From: Polaromonas sp.
Lineage (GTDB): Bacteria; Pseudomonadota; Gammaproteobacteria; Burkholderiales; Burkholderiaceae_C
DNA: 64,000 nt
Assembly (NCBI GenBank): GCA_013297865.1
Contig: JAAFIP010000002.1
Location: 186,001-250,000 of the forward strand
Reading direction: 5' to 3'
Below, one piece after another: positions 49,786 to 57,746 of this stretch. The notes under the pieces were generated by a model. The model had not been told where the DNA came from, did no database searches, and was given only the letters and a program-made list of their open reading frames with translations. Made by a program: the position numbers and the translations under genes. Position 1 is the first letter of the stretch. The number at the start of each line of letters is the position of its first letter.

Positions 49786-50784
49786 ATGTTGAATTTCATG
49801 CCTGCGCTCACAGGCGCAGTACTGGCCATGTTTGTGGGCTACGCCGGTGCGTGGTATTTTGGCAAGATTGATGGCAACTTCTCGTTGCTGCTGTTTGTGG
49901 CAGTAGTAGTCACCGGCATCTACTGGCTGGCCGAGCGCTTTTACTTTCTGCCCCAACGCGAAAAGGCCGCCCAGGCCCTGAGCCAGAGCAGCGCCGCGCG
50001 CCAGGCCGAGCTGGACAAAAAAGGCATTGCCAAAACCGAAGTGCATGTGCAGGAAATGCAGCAGGCCCACAGCGAGCTGCTGCGCCAGCCATGGTGGCTG
50101 GACTGGACGGCCGGGCTGTTCCCGGTGATCATCGTGGTGTTTTTGCTGCGCTCCTTTCTGTTTGAACCCTTCAAAATTCCCTCGGGCTCGATGATCCCTA
50201 CCCTGTGGGTCGGCGACCTGATCCTGGTCAACAAATTCACCTACGGCATTCGCCTGCCGGTGGTCAACACCAAAATCATCGAGCTGAACAACCCCCAGCG
50301 CGGCGATGTGATGGTGTTTCGCTATCCGCCCAAGCCCAGCTTTGACTACATCAAGCGCGTGATCGGCGTGCCTGGCGATGAGGTCAGCTACCTGAACAAG
50401 CAGCTCATGATTAACGGCAAGCCGCTGTCCAAAGCGCCATTGCCAGATTTTTTTGACGAAGACAGCATGCGCTACAGCCAGCAGTTTGAAGAAGTGGTGA
50501 GCTCGGACAAGGGCAGCATCACACACAAGCTGCTCAATGACCAGGACCGCCCCGCCTTCATTCCGGGTACGGAAGATTTCCCCAACAAGCAGAACTGCCG
50601 CTATAGTGCGGAAGGCGTAGTGTGTAAGGTCCCTGAAGGCCACTACTTTATGATGGGCGATAACCGCGATAATTCACTCGATTCGCGTTACTGGGGCTTT
50701 GTGCCCGACAAAAATATCGTCGGCAAAGCCTTCTATGTGTGGATGAATTTTGGTAACCTCAGTCGCATCGGCAGCTTCCAATAA
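49786..50784 (+). CDS. lepB: Signal peptidase I
   Basis: A 332-residue inner-membrane protease that removes Sec and Tat signal peptides. Two N-terminal membrane segments (ALTGAVLAMFVGYAGAWYFG and SLLLFVAVVVTGIYWLAE) precede a helix-rich cytoplasmic loop and a third segment (WTAGLFPVIIVVFLLRSFL). The catalytic Ser is in FKIPSGSMIPTLWVGD and the Lys in FDYIKRVIGVPGDE; the GDNRDNSLDSRYWGFVP box is intact. The ATG at 49786 has AGAAGGCGG in front of it. Confidence 0.97.
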   Translation: MLNFMPALTGAVLAMFVGYAGAWYFGKIDGNFSLLLFVAVVVTGIYWLAERFYFLPQREKAAQALSQSSAARQAELDKKGIAKTEVHVQEMQQAHSELLRQPWWLDWTAGLFPVIIVVFLLRSFLFEPFKIPSGSMIPTLWVGDLILVNKFTYGIRLPVVNTKIIELNNPQRGDVMVFRYPPKPSFDYIKRVIGVPGDEVSYLNKQLMINGKPLSKAPLPDFFDEDSMRYSQQFEEVVSSDKGSITHKLLNDQDRPAFIPGTEDFPNKQNCRYSAEGVVCKVPEGHYFMMGDNRDNSLDSRYWGFVPDKNIVGKAFYVWMNFGNLSRIGSFQ

Positions 50785-50797
50785 TCAAGGATGAACT

Positions 50798-51145
50798 ATG
50801 AAATCTAAGCAACGTGGTATTTCGTTTCTCGGCCTGGTCATCGTCGGCGGCCTGCTGGCCTTTTTCGGCGTGATCGGTGCGCAGGTTGCGCCCACCTTGA
50901 TCGAATACCAGGCCATCAACAAAGCCGCCAAAAAAGCCGCCAACGAAGGTGGCACGCCTGCCGATGTGCGCCGCATATTCGGCGCCTCGGCAGCGATTGA
51001 CGATTTCAAGGCCATTGAGGGCAAAGACCTGGACATCACCAAGGAAGGTGACAAAGTGGTGGTGAAGTTTGCCTACAACAAGGAAATCCACCTGGGTGGC
51101 CCGGCCTATCTGCTGCTGAAATATGCTGGCTCCACGGCCAAATAA
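50798..51145 (+). CDS. DUF4845 protein, pilin-like N-terminus
   Basis: A 115-residue protein with a short basic start and one hydrophobic helix (RGISFLGLVIVGGLLAFFGV) resembling a type IV pilin-like leader. A small soluble domain follows (IDDFKAIEGKDLDITKEGDK). DUF4845 proteins typically sit between lepB and rnc in beta- and gammaproteobacteria, as here. Function unknown. Confidence 0.9.
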   Translation: MKSKQRGISFLGLVIVGGLLAFFGVIGAQVAPTLIEYQAINKAAKKAANEGGTPADVRRIFGASAAIDDFKAIEGKDLDITKEGDKVVVKFAYNKEIHLGGPAYLLLKYAGSTAK

Positions 51146-51165
51146 ACCGACCTTTCGGATTTCGA

Positions 51166-51855
51166 TTGGACAGTCTTACCAGCGGCCAGGCAGCGCTCCA
51201 GCAGCGCATTGCGCACTCGTTTAAAAACAGCGCGGTACTGGCACGGGCGCTGACGCACCGCAGCTTCAGCAGCGACCACAACGAACGCCTGGAGTTTTTG
51301 GGCGACTCGGTGCTGAACCTGGCGGTCTCGGGCCTGCTCTACCAGGCGCTGGACACCCTGCCCGAAGGCGAGCTCTCGCGCGTGCGCGCCAACCTGGTCA
51401 AGCAGGAGACCCTGCACCAACTGGCACTCGACCTGGGCCTGCCCGGCCTGATCCGCCTGGGCGAGGGCGAGCTGAAGTCTGGCGGCGCCAAGCGCCCGTC
51501 CATACTGGCTGACGCGCTGGAGGCTTTGATTGGCGCGGTGTATGTTGATGCGGGCTTTGAAACCGCTGCTGCGCTGGTGCGCCGCCTGTACGAAAAAGTG
51601 CAGATCAACCCACAGATGCAGGCCGCCGCCAAAGACCCCAAGACCGAACTGCAGGAATGGCTGCAAGGGCGCAAAATGCACCTGCCGCAGTACACCGTGG
51701 TGGGCACCACGGGCGCTGCGCACAAACAGACCTTTGAGGTGGAGTGTGTGATTGTCGAGCTCGGCCGCAGCGAGCGTGGCCTGGGCAGCTCGCGCCGCGC
51801 TGCAGAGCAGGCTGCGGCCACCGCCTTGCTGCAGAGCCTGCGCAAAGCCGCCTAG
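51166..51855 (+). CDS. rnc: Ribonuclease III
   Basis: A 229-residue double-stranded-RNA endonuclease. The catalytic signature is NERLEFLGDSVLNL, with the later acidic residues in LADALEALIGAVYVDAG. The C-terminal dsRBD includes PKTELQEWLQGRKMHLPQY and GLGSSRRAAEQAAATALL. The start appears to be TTG at 51166; no in-frame ATG fits the N-terminus. Confidence 0.96.
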   Translation: MDSLTSGQAALQQRIAHSFKNSAVLARALTHRSFSSDHNERLEFLGDSVLNLAVSGLLYQALDTLPEGELSRVRANLVKQETLHQLALDLGLPGLIRLGEGELKSGGAKRPSILADALEALIGAVYVDAGFETAAALVRRLYEKVQINPQMQAAAKDPKTELQEWLQGRKMHLPQYTVVGTTGAAHKQTFEVECVIVELGRSERGLGSSRRAAEQAAATALLQSLRKAA

Positions 51856-51931
51856 ACAGCGCCCACCCAACCACACCAGCGGCTGCGCCCAGGGCATCCT
51901 CCCGGCAGTTCCTTAGAGAAATTTTCATACC

Positions 51932-53110
51932 ATGGCCAAAGCACCTGCATCCACACCCGCCACCTCTGCCGCTGCAAAACCTGCCAAGGCCAAGCCAGCA
52001 ACCAGAGCTGCTGCGACCAAAGCTCCTGCAGCTAAAGCCCCTGCAGCGAAAACATCCGCTGCAAACGCCTCAGCAACAACCGCTGCCAAGAAAAAAGCCG
52101 CACCAGCGCCCGCAGCGCCCGTGGACAACTCACTGCTCGACGCATTCTTCAAAAAAACCGCAGTACCTGGCACAGACACCGATGCCAGCGCACCCGCTGC
52201 TGCGCCTGCCGCAGGCCCCCAGCGCTGCGGCCTGATTGCCATCGTGGGCAAGCCTAACGTGGGCAAGTCCACCCTGCTTAACGCCCTGGTGGGGCAGAAA
52301 ATCTCTATCACCTCTCGCAAAGCCCAAACCACGCGCCACCGCATCCTGGGCATCCGCACCCAGGGCGCCACGCAGTGCGTGTTTGCGGATACGCCGGGCT
52401 TTCAGACCATCCACGGCAATGCGCTGAACAAATCACTGAACAAAACGGTGAGCGGCACCATCAGCGGCGTAGACCTGGTGCTGCTGGTGGTGGAGGCGGG
52501 CAGCTTTCGCCCCGCCGACGACAAGGTGCTCAAGCTGTTGCCTGCCAACACCAAGGTGATTTTGATCGCCAACAAATACGACACCTATCACCGCCGCGCT
52601 GAGGTGGCGCCCTGGCTGCAGGAGATGCAGGCCAAGCACGATTTTGCCGAGATTATTCCCATGTCGGCCAAAAACGCGCGCGACGTTGAGCGTCTGCTCG
52701 CGGTGTGTGAAAAATACCTGCCCGAGCAGCCCTGGATCTATGCCGAAGACGAGCTGACGGACCGCAGCGAAAAGTTTATGGCGGCCGAGATGGTACGCGA
52801 AAAACTCTTTCGCCTCACAGGTGACGAGCTGCCCTACACCAGCACGGTGGTGATTGACCAGTTTGGCGAGGAGCCGGGCAAAACCGCCAAGCGCCTGGTG
52901 CGCATTGCCGCCACCATTGTGGTGGAGCGCGATGGCCACAAGGCGATGGTGATCGGCGAGGGCGGCGAGCGGCTCAAGCGCATCGGCATGGAGGCGCGTG
53001 TGGAGCTGGAAAAGCTGATGGACGCGAAGGTGTTTCTGGAGCTATGGGTCAAGGTCAAGAGCGGCTGGGCCGACAATGCGGCGCATGTGAAGTCGTATGG
53101 GTATGAGTGA
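51932..53110 (+). CDS. era: GTPase Era with a long N-terminal extension
   Basis: A 392-residue Era. The core starts at about residue 98 with G1 [17 protein letters not shown] and continues with [11 protein letters not shown] and IANKYD. The C-terminal KH domain contains [20 protein letters not shown]. Era binds 16S rRNA and acts in 30S assembly. The first 95 residues are an Ala/Lys/Pro-rich low-complexity tail ([20 protein letters not shown]) absent from standard Era of about 300 residues. The ATG at 51932 is the only good start, since no ATG occurs nearer the core. Confidence 0.95.
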   Translation: MAKAPASTPATSAAAKPAKAKPATRAAATKAPAAKAPAAKTSAANASATTAAKKKAAPAPAAPVDNSLLDAFFKKTAVPGTDTDASAPAAAPAAGPQRCGLIAIVGKPNVGKSTLLNALVGQKISITSRKAQTTRHRILGIRTQGATQCVFADTPGFQTIHGNALNKSLNKTVSGTISGVDLVLLVVEAGSFRPADDKVLKLLPANTKVILIANKYDTYHRRAEVAPWLQEMQAKHDFAEIIPMSAKNARDVERLLAVCEKYLPEQPWIYAEDELTDRSEKFMAAEMVREKLFRLTGDELPYTSTVVIDQFGEEPGKTAKRLVRIAATIVVERDGHKAMVIGEGGERLKRIGMEARVELEKLMDAKVFLELWVKVKSGWADNAAHVKSYGYE

Positions 53111-53148
53111 CCCTTATGTTCAGCGATAGACGGTTTTGTACGCACGGC

Positions 53149-53369
53149 TGGGTGTTTGTCATCCGCCCTCATACTGGAGTACCAGAAATCGGTCGGCTGA
53201 CAAACACCCAACCGCGCAGCGACCAAGGTAGTGCACTACCGGTAGTTTCTTCATACACTTTGACGAAACTACCGGTAGAGCACCACCGTGTGTGCAAGCG
53301 AGAGAGCGTAGGCAAACTGACCGATTTCTGGTACCCCAGTATGAGGGCAGTTTGCCTACGCTCTCTCGC
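53149..53369. repeat. Three-hairpin cluster with a conserved loop
   Basis: Hairpin 1 has a 13-bp perfect stem 53149-53161 / 53198-53210. Hairpin 2 has stem 53236-53249 / 53265-53278, extendable to 23 bp with two mismatches, and a 15-nt loop. Hairpin 3 has a 22-bp perfect stem 53298-53319 / 53348-53369. The loop region of hairpin 1 (53165-53194) and that of hairpin 3 (53319-53348) are reverse complements at 29 of 30 positions, although their stems are unrelated. The cluster fills the era-recO gap. No gene is assigned in it. Confidence 0.85.
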
Positions 53370-53394
53370 CCATACAAGACCAAGTTTGTACACA

Positions 53395-53453
53395 CTTTTA
53401 GCCCCTCAAGCCAATAGAATACCGCGGGAGCAGCTATGAAAAAAATAGCAAAT
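53395..53453 (+). repeat. Dispersed repeat, copy H (contains the recO start)
   Basis: Forward copy (AGCCAATAGAATACCGCGGG, then AGCAGCTATGAAAAAAATAG). The recO ATG is formed inside the repeat (CAGCTATGAAA), so its first five or so codons are repeat-derived. Confidence 0.88.
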
Positions 53454-54194
53454 GAACCCGCCTTTGTATTGCACAGGTATGACTGGAGCGAGTCCAGCCT
53501 GATCCTGGAGGTGTTTACCCGCCACTACGGGCGCATTGCACTGGTGGCCAAGGGGGCCAAGCGGCCGAGCTCGCAGTTTCGTCCCATCCTGCTGCCCCTG
53601 CAGCCACTGCATATCGCCTTTGGTGGCGACGCCGAGGTGCAGACCCTTAAAGGGGCCGAATGGATGGGCGGGCTCACCATGCCCGGTGGCGACGCGCTGC
53701 TCTCGGGCTACTATGTCAACGAGCTGGTGCTCAAGCTGCTGGCGCGCGACGACCCGCACGAGGCGCTGTTTGATGCTTACGCTGCCGTCACCCAGCTGCT
53801 GCGCGACCCCCAGCTGGTGGACAGCGCGCTGCGCGCTTTTGAGCTGCTGCTGCTGCGCGAGATTGGCTTGCTGCCGTCGCTGGACCAGGCCAGTTTGACC
53901 CTGCAGAGCCTGCAGATGGACGCGGCCTACACCCTTATGCCCGAAGCGGGGCTGCGCAGTGTGCGCGCAGACGATGCTGACGAGCGGCCCAGCCTGGCTG
54001 GGCGCCACTGGCTGGCGCTGCAAACCGCGCTGGACGACGCAGCGCCCCTGCACACCCTGCGCGGCGTGTGCGCGCTCATGGGTGGGCAGGAAAAAACCTC
54101 GCTTAAAAACCAGCTGCGCAGCTTGCTACACTACCACTCAGGTGGCAAAACCCTGCGCACGCGCCAGATGATGATGGATGTGCAGGCCTTGTAA
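53436..54194 (+). CDS. recO: DNA repair protein RecO
   Basis: A 252-residue RecO of the RecFOR recombination pathway. The N-terminal OB fold contains [20 protein letters not shown] and [20 protein letters not shown]. The helical part contains [20 protein letters not shown], and the C-terminus has [19 protein letters not shown]. It loads RecA onto SSB-coated DNA. The start lies in a dispersed repeat, and the GGGAG of that repeat is well placed to serve as its Shine-Dalgarno. Confidence 0.95.
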   Translation: MKKIANEPAFVLHRYDWSESSLILEVFTRHYGRIALVAKGAKRPSSQFRPILLPLQPLHIAFGGDAEVQTLKGAEWMGGLTMPGGDALLSGYYVNELVLKLLARDDPHEALFDAYAAVTQLLRDPQLVDSALRAFELLLLREIGLLPSLDQASLTLQSLQMDAAYTLMPEAGLRSVRADDADERPSLAGRHWLALQTALDDAAPLHTLRGVCALMGGQEKTSLKNQLRSLLHYHSGGKTLRTRQMMMDVQAL

Positions 54195-54218
54195 TCAGAG
54201 CGTGAAGAAAAAATACAC

Positions 54219-54270
54219 GCTATAAATTACATAGCTGCCCCCGCGATATTCTATTGGCCTGGAGCCTGAT
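54219..54270 (-). repeat. Dispersed repeat, copy I (before pdxJ)
   Basis: A reverse copy (ATAGCTGCCCCCGCGATATT, then CTATTGGCCTGGAGCC) fills the recO-pdxJ gap and ends 12 bp before the pdxJ ATG. Confidence 0.9.
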
Positions 54271-54282
54271 TGGGATCATAAA

Positions 54283-55047
54283 ATGACCATTAAAACCGCG
54301 CTGTCCGTCAATGTGAACAAGGTGGCTCTGGTGCGCAACACGCGGCATCTTCAGATCCCTAGCGTCACACGCGCTGCCCAGCTGTGCCTCAAGGCGGGCG
54401 CTGCAGGCATCACCGTGCACCCGCGCCCCGACGAGCGGCATATCCGCAAACAGGACGTGTACGACCTTGCCGAGCTGATGCGCCTGTGGCCCGGGCGCGA
54501 GTACAACATCGAAGGCAATCCGTTTCACAACCTGATGGACTTTATCCGCCATCTGTGCGCCCAGGGCATGAAGCCCAACCAGGCTACCTTCGTTCCCGAC
54601 AGCGAAAGCCAGTCCACCAGCGACCACGGCTGGGCTTTCCCGCAAGACGCCGCACGGCTCAAGCCCTTGATTGCCGAATGCCATGCGCTGGGCGTGCGCG
54701 TCAGCTTGTTCATGGACCCGCTGCCCGAGCAAATGCAGGCTGCCAAAGCCGTGGGCGCAGACCGGGTAGAGCTCTACACCGAAACCTGGGCCAGCGCCTT
54801 CGGCACAGCGCGCCAGGCCCAGGTGCTGGCAGGCTTTACCGCTACGGCAGTGGCCGCGCAGGCCGCAGGCCTGGGGCTCAACGCAGGGCATGACCTGAAC
54901 CGCGACAACCTCACCGAGTTTTTGGCCAAGGTGCCGGGCGTGGAGGAGGTGTCGATTGGTCATGCCTTTGTGGCCGACGCGCTGGAGATGGGTTATGCAG
55001 CCACGGTGCAGGCGTATCAGGCGTGCATTGACAGGGCGTTTGCCTGA
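54283..55047 (+). CDS. pdxJ: Pyridoxine 5-phosphate synthase
   Basis: A 254-residue TIM barrel that condenses 3-amino-1-hydroxyacetone phosphate with DXP to make PNP. Diagnostic segments are [42 protein letters not shown] and [15 protein letters not shown]. It is followed 10 bp later by acpS, a conserved pairing. Confidence 0.97.
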   Translation: MTIKTALSVNVNKVALVRNTRHLQIPSVTRAAQLCLKAGAAGITVHPRPDERHIRKQDVYDLAELMRLWPGREYNIEGNPFHNLMDFIRHLCAQGMKPNQATFVPDSESQSTSDHGWAFPQDAARLKPLIAECHALGVRVSLFMDPLPEQMQAAKAVGADRVELYTETWASAFGTARQAQVLAGFTATAVAAQAAGLGLNAGHDLNRDNLTEFLAKVPGVEEVSIGHAFVADALEMGYAATVQAYQACIDRAFA

Positions 55048-55057
55048 GCGCCAGCCG

Positions 55058-55450
55058 ATGATCTACGGCATAGGCACCGACATCTGCGACATCCGCCGCA
55101 TCCGCGCCAGCGTGGGGCGCCACGGCGAGCGCTTTGCACAAAAAATCCTGGGCGAAGCCGAGCTGGCCATCTGGCAGCAGCGCAGCGCCCGCTGGCCCGA
55201 GCGCGGCCTGCGCTATCTGGCCACGCGCTTTAGCGCCAAAGAATCCTTCAGCAAAGCCATCGGCCTGGGCATGCACACCCCCATGACCTGGCGGCACTGC
55301 GAAATTCTCAACCTCGCCAGCGGTAAACCCAGCATCGTGCTTCACGGCGAGCTCAAAACCTGGTTCGAAGGGCAGGGCCTGACGGCGCATGTCACGGTGA
55401 CGGATGAGACGGATTACGCAGCTACCTTTTGCGTGGTTGAGAAGTTGTAA
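55058..55450 (+). CDS. acpS: Holo-[acyl-carrier-protein] synthase
   Basis: A 130-residue phosphopantetheinyl transferase that activates ACP. The metal-binding [12 protein letters not shown] and the [13 protein letters not shown] motif are intact. The ATG at 55058 is chosen because the family begins with MIYGIGTD; the frame is open further upstream inside pdxJ. It ends about 50 bp before the inverted-repeat element. Confidence 0.96.
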   Translation: MIYGIGTDICDIRRIRASVGRHGERFAQKILGEAELAIWQQRSARWPERGLRYLATRFSAKESFSKAIGLGMHTPMTWRHCEILNLASGKPSIVLHGELKTWFEGQGLTAHVTVTDETDYAATFCVVEKL

Positions 55451-55499
55451 TTTCTCTTGCTTGGCTGGTTATCAGTGCGTTTTAAGATTTCGCTCTAAG

Positions 55500-55633
55500 T
55501 TGGTGGGCAGGCAGCAGGTGAAGAAGTTGTGCTGCAAAATTTCTCCGCAAACACACGACCACCTCATGTAGCGCACATCCCCTCACACCGCGCCTTGCTA
55601 CAAAATTTTCATCACAACCACGTTCACCTGCTG
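55500..55633 (+). repeat. Left inverted-repeat arm
   Basis: A 134-bp arm; the core is GTGCTGCAAAATTTCTCCGC through TTGCTACAAAATTTTCATCA. It could fold into an extended hairpin on either strand. It lies 50 bp after acpS. Confidence 0.9.
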
Positions 55634-55732
55634 CTTGACTGTCTTTGTAGTGCGCAGTTTATTTCATAGACAAAAAAGCAACCAGATTATGATGGAGTGG
55701 TCACAACATTAATCCTTATAAAAAAAATCCCA

Positions 55733-56287
55733 ATGCCGCAGAAAAAAGATGACTTAGACAAAATCAGTGACGTTGTTTTAGATTTCTTCAAAACAAAACG
55801 AATAGTTGATTCTCTTAATGCCATCCACGATTGTGGATTGTCTGGTTGGGAGAAGTGGTGGCAGACAGAGCTGGCACTTTTCCTCGCCCAGACAGATCGA
55901 ATCGGCGATTGGGATATGGAACATCCATTCGACACTGACAAGCGAACCCGACTTGCCCAATCACGGATGGCTCTAGATATTGGATTCCGTCTTAAGGGGC
56001 ATGCAAAGGATGATTGGTACTTCGTAGAGTTAAAGCAGGATAACGACTATAAGAAATGCGTCGATCGAATGGCGCGCGATGCGGACAAAGTTTTCTCAGC
56101 GCGTAAGCAGTCTTTTGACGGCCTAAAGGTGAGATATGTAGCTTGTGCCGGAGTTTTTCTTACTGAAAAAGATGAGGATATGGTACTTGATTACGCTGAA
56201 GATTCGTTGGATAAACTAGACATAGAGTTTGGTGATGGATTTTTCATAGAGAAAATTGGAAAATTCCATTCGATGCTTATTTTCTGA
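55733..56287 (+). CDS. Hypothetical protein with a PD-(D/E)XK-like residue pattern
   Basis: About 184 residues from the ATG at 55733; a GTG at 55697 is also in frame and neither has a clear Shine-Dalgarno. I do not recognise the family. The order Glu46 (WWQTELALFL), Asp82 (MALDIGFRL) and Glu99-x-Lys101 (YFVELKQDN) fits the PD-(D/E)XK nuclease core, with an alpha helix before and a hydrophobic strand around the ExK. The rest is charged. Codon use and GC are lower than in flanking genes, and it is the only gene inside the inverted-repeat element. Nuclease activity is inferred from residues only. Confidence 0.6.
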   Translation: MPQKKDDLDKISDVVLDFFKTKRIVDSLNAIHDCGLSGWEKWWQTELALFLAQTDRIGDWDMEHPFDTDKRTRLAQSRMALDIGFRLKGHAKDDWYFVELKQDNDYKKCVDRMARDADKVFSARKQSFDGLKVRYVACAGVFLTEKDEDMVLDYAEDSLDKLDIEFGDGFFIEKIGKFHSMLIF

Positions 56288-56353
56288 ACGTGCTCTATTG
56301 CTCAATAAAATTAAGTATCTGCGTGGTAACCGAGAGCGACCAAAACAGTTCAG

Positions 56354-56487
56354 CAGCAGGTGAACGTGGTTGTGATGAAAATTTTGTAGCAAGGCGCGGT
56401 GTGAGGGGATGTGCGCTACATGAGGTGGTCGTGTGTTTGCGGAAAAATTTTGCAGCACAACTTCTTCGCCTGCTGCCTGCCCGCCAA
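56354..56487 (-). repeat. Right inverted-repeat arm
   Basis: The mirror of the left arm, differing at about three positions. It lies about 65 bp after the stop of the enclosed gene and about 160 bp before nagZ. Confidence 0.9.
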
Positions 56488-56564
56488 GCTGGAAAATACA
56501 TCTTCAAACGTCAGCAGCCAAAAAAGCAGTGCAAAATCTGCCCCAGAAAGCCTAATTTATATAC

Positions 56565-56625
56565 AAAACAAGCCCCCAGCCCAATAAAATATCGCGGGAG
56601 CAGCTATAAAATTAGTAGTAATTAA
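56565..56625 (+). repeat. Dispersed repeat, copy J (before nagZ)
   Basis: Forward copy (CCCCAGCCCAATAAAATATC, then GCGGGAGCAGCTATAAAATT). It ends about 20 bp before the nagZ start. Confidence 0.9.
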
Positions 56626-56645
56626 CTTTGAATGAAGAGCACTGT

Positions 56646-57728
56646 ATGACTGACCATGCCCCCATTATTCTTGACGTCGCCGGTTTAACGCTGACCGCAG
56701 CGGATCGGACGCGGCTGGCGCATCCGTTGACGGGGGGCGTGATTTTGTTTGCGCGCAACTGGCAAAGCCGCAACCAGCTAACGCAGCTGTGTGCGGGCAT
56801 CAAGGCGGTGCGCAGCGACCTGTTGATTTTGGTGGACCATGAGGGTGGGCGGGTGCAGCGCTTTAAGACCGATGGGTTTACGCATCTGCCGCCCATGCGT
56901 GCGCTGGGGCAGATGTGGATGGATGACAAAAAGGGCGATGGCAGCGGTGCCATGGCAGCACAAAACGCGGCCACTGCGGTGGGCTATGTGCTGGCTGCCG
57001 AGCTGCGCGCCTGTGGCGTGGACATGAGCTTTACGCCCGTGCTGGACCTGGACTATGGCGAGAGCAGCGTGATTGGGGACCGCAGCTTTGCGCGCGACCC
57101 ACGTGTGGCGGCTGTGCTGGCCAAGGCGCTGATGCACGGCCTGCTGCAGGCGGGCATGAAAAACTGCGGCAAGCATTTTCCTGGCCACGGCTTTGTGCGG
57201 GCCGATTCACACACCGACATTCCGGTGGATAAACGCAGCATGAAAGCCATCATGGCAGACGATGCCGCGCCTTATGGCTGGCTGTCCAGCGCGCTGGACA
57301 GCGTGATGCCTGCGCATGTGATCTACCCCAAGGTGGACAGCCGCCCGGCGGGCTTTTCTACCAAATGGCTCAACGATATTTTGCGCAGCCAACAGGGCTT
57401 TACGGGCGCGATTTTCAGCGACGACCTGAGCATGGAGGCCGCGCGCCTGATTGACGGCCAGCGCGTGAGCTACACCCAGGCCGCCGTGACGGCGCTGAAC
57501 GCAGGCTGTGACATGGTGCTGCTGTGCAACCAGAGCGTGGGCGATGAGGGCAGGGCAGTGGACGAGCTGCTGGAGGGCATGGCTGCCGCGCAGCGCAAGG
57601 GCCAGTTTCGCCCCTCAGAGGCCAGCGAGCAGCGCCGCCTGCAGCTGCTGCCGCAGACCCCGCCTGCGCCTTGGGACACGCTGATGGTACAGCCGCAGTA
57701 CATGCACGCCATGGGGCTGTTGCCCTAG
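56646..57728 (+). CDS. nagZ: Beta-N-acetylhexosaminidase (peptidoglycan recycling)
   Basis: About 360 residues of glycoside hydrolase family 3. The ATG at 56646 is preferred; a TTG at 56628 is also in frame. Family motifs are GGVILFARNWQSR, LVDHEGGRVQRF, the catalytic KHFPGHGFVRADSHTD loop and the nucleophile in FSDDLSMEAARLI. It releases GlcNAc from anhydromuropeptides in the cytoplasm. It converges with the ABC transporter gene at 57747. Confidence 0.97.
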   Translation: MTDHAPIILDVAGLTLTAADRTRLAHPLTGGVILFARNWQSRNQLTQLCAGIKAVRSDLLILVDHEGGRVQRFKTDGFTHLPPMRALGQMWMDDKKGDGSGAMAAQNAATAVGYVLAAELRACGVDMSFTPVLDLDYGESSVIGDRSFARDPRVAAVLAKALMHGLLQAGMKNCGKHFPGHGFVRADSHTDIPVDKRSMKAIMADDAAPYGWLSSALDSVMPAHVIYPKVDSRPAGFSTKWLNDILRSQQGFTGAIFSDDLSMEAARLIDGQRVSYTQAAVTALNAGCDMVLLCNQSVGDEGRAVDELLEGMAAAQRKGQFRPSEASEQRRLQLLPQTPPAPWDTLMVQPQYMHAMGLLP

Positions 57729-57746
57729 GGCGCGCAGCCCGGCTGC

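Larger units (their letters stand above)
55500..56487. mobile_element. Inverted-repeat element carrying one low-GC gene
   Basis: The left arm (55500-55633) and right arm (56354-56487) are inverted copies identical at about 131 of 134 positions with no indels; weaker matching continues about 12 bp inward. Each arm is itself an imperfect palindrome, bounded by GCAGCAGGTGAA and TTCACCTGCTGC (55511-55522 and 55623-55634) with inner GTTGTG / CACAAC. Between the arms is one gene, markedly richer in AT than its surroundings. No transposase and no clear target-site duplication were found. Confidence 0.85.

Noticed and set aside
51744-52235. Pro/Gln-rich open frame overlapping the era start.
   Set aside because: It is the shifted frame of the Ala/Lys/Pro extension of era; low complexity and no start signal.
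53107-53439. Open frames across the era-recO gap on both strands.
   Set aside because: They run through the inverted hairpin arms and their translations mirror each other's repeats; no start signals or protein family. The hairpin structure explains the region better.
55500-55633. Integron attC site.
   Set aside because: The arm is palindromic and of suitable length, but I could not find the RYYYAAC / GTTRRRY core sites, and arms in inverted rather than direct order do not fit a cassette array.
55491-56500. Target-site duplication flanking the inverted-repeat element.
   Set aside because: The bases outside 55500 and 56487 do not form a convincing direct repeat.
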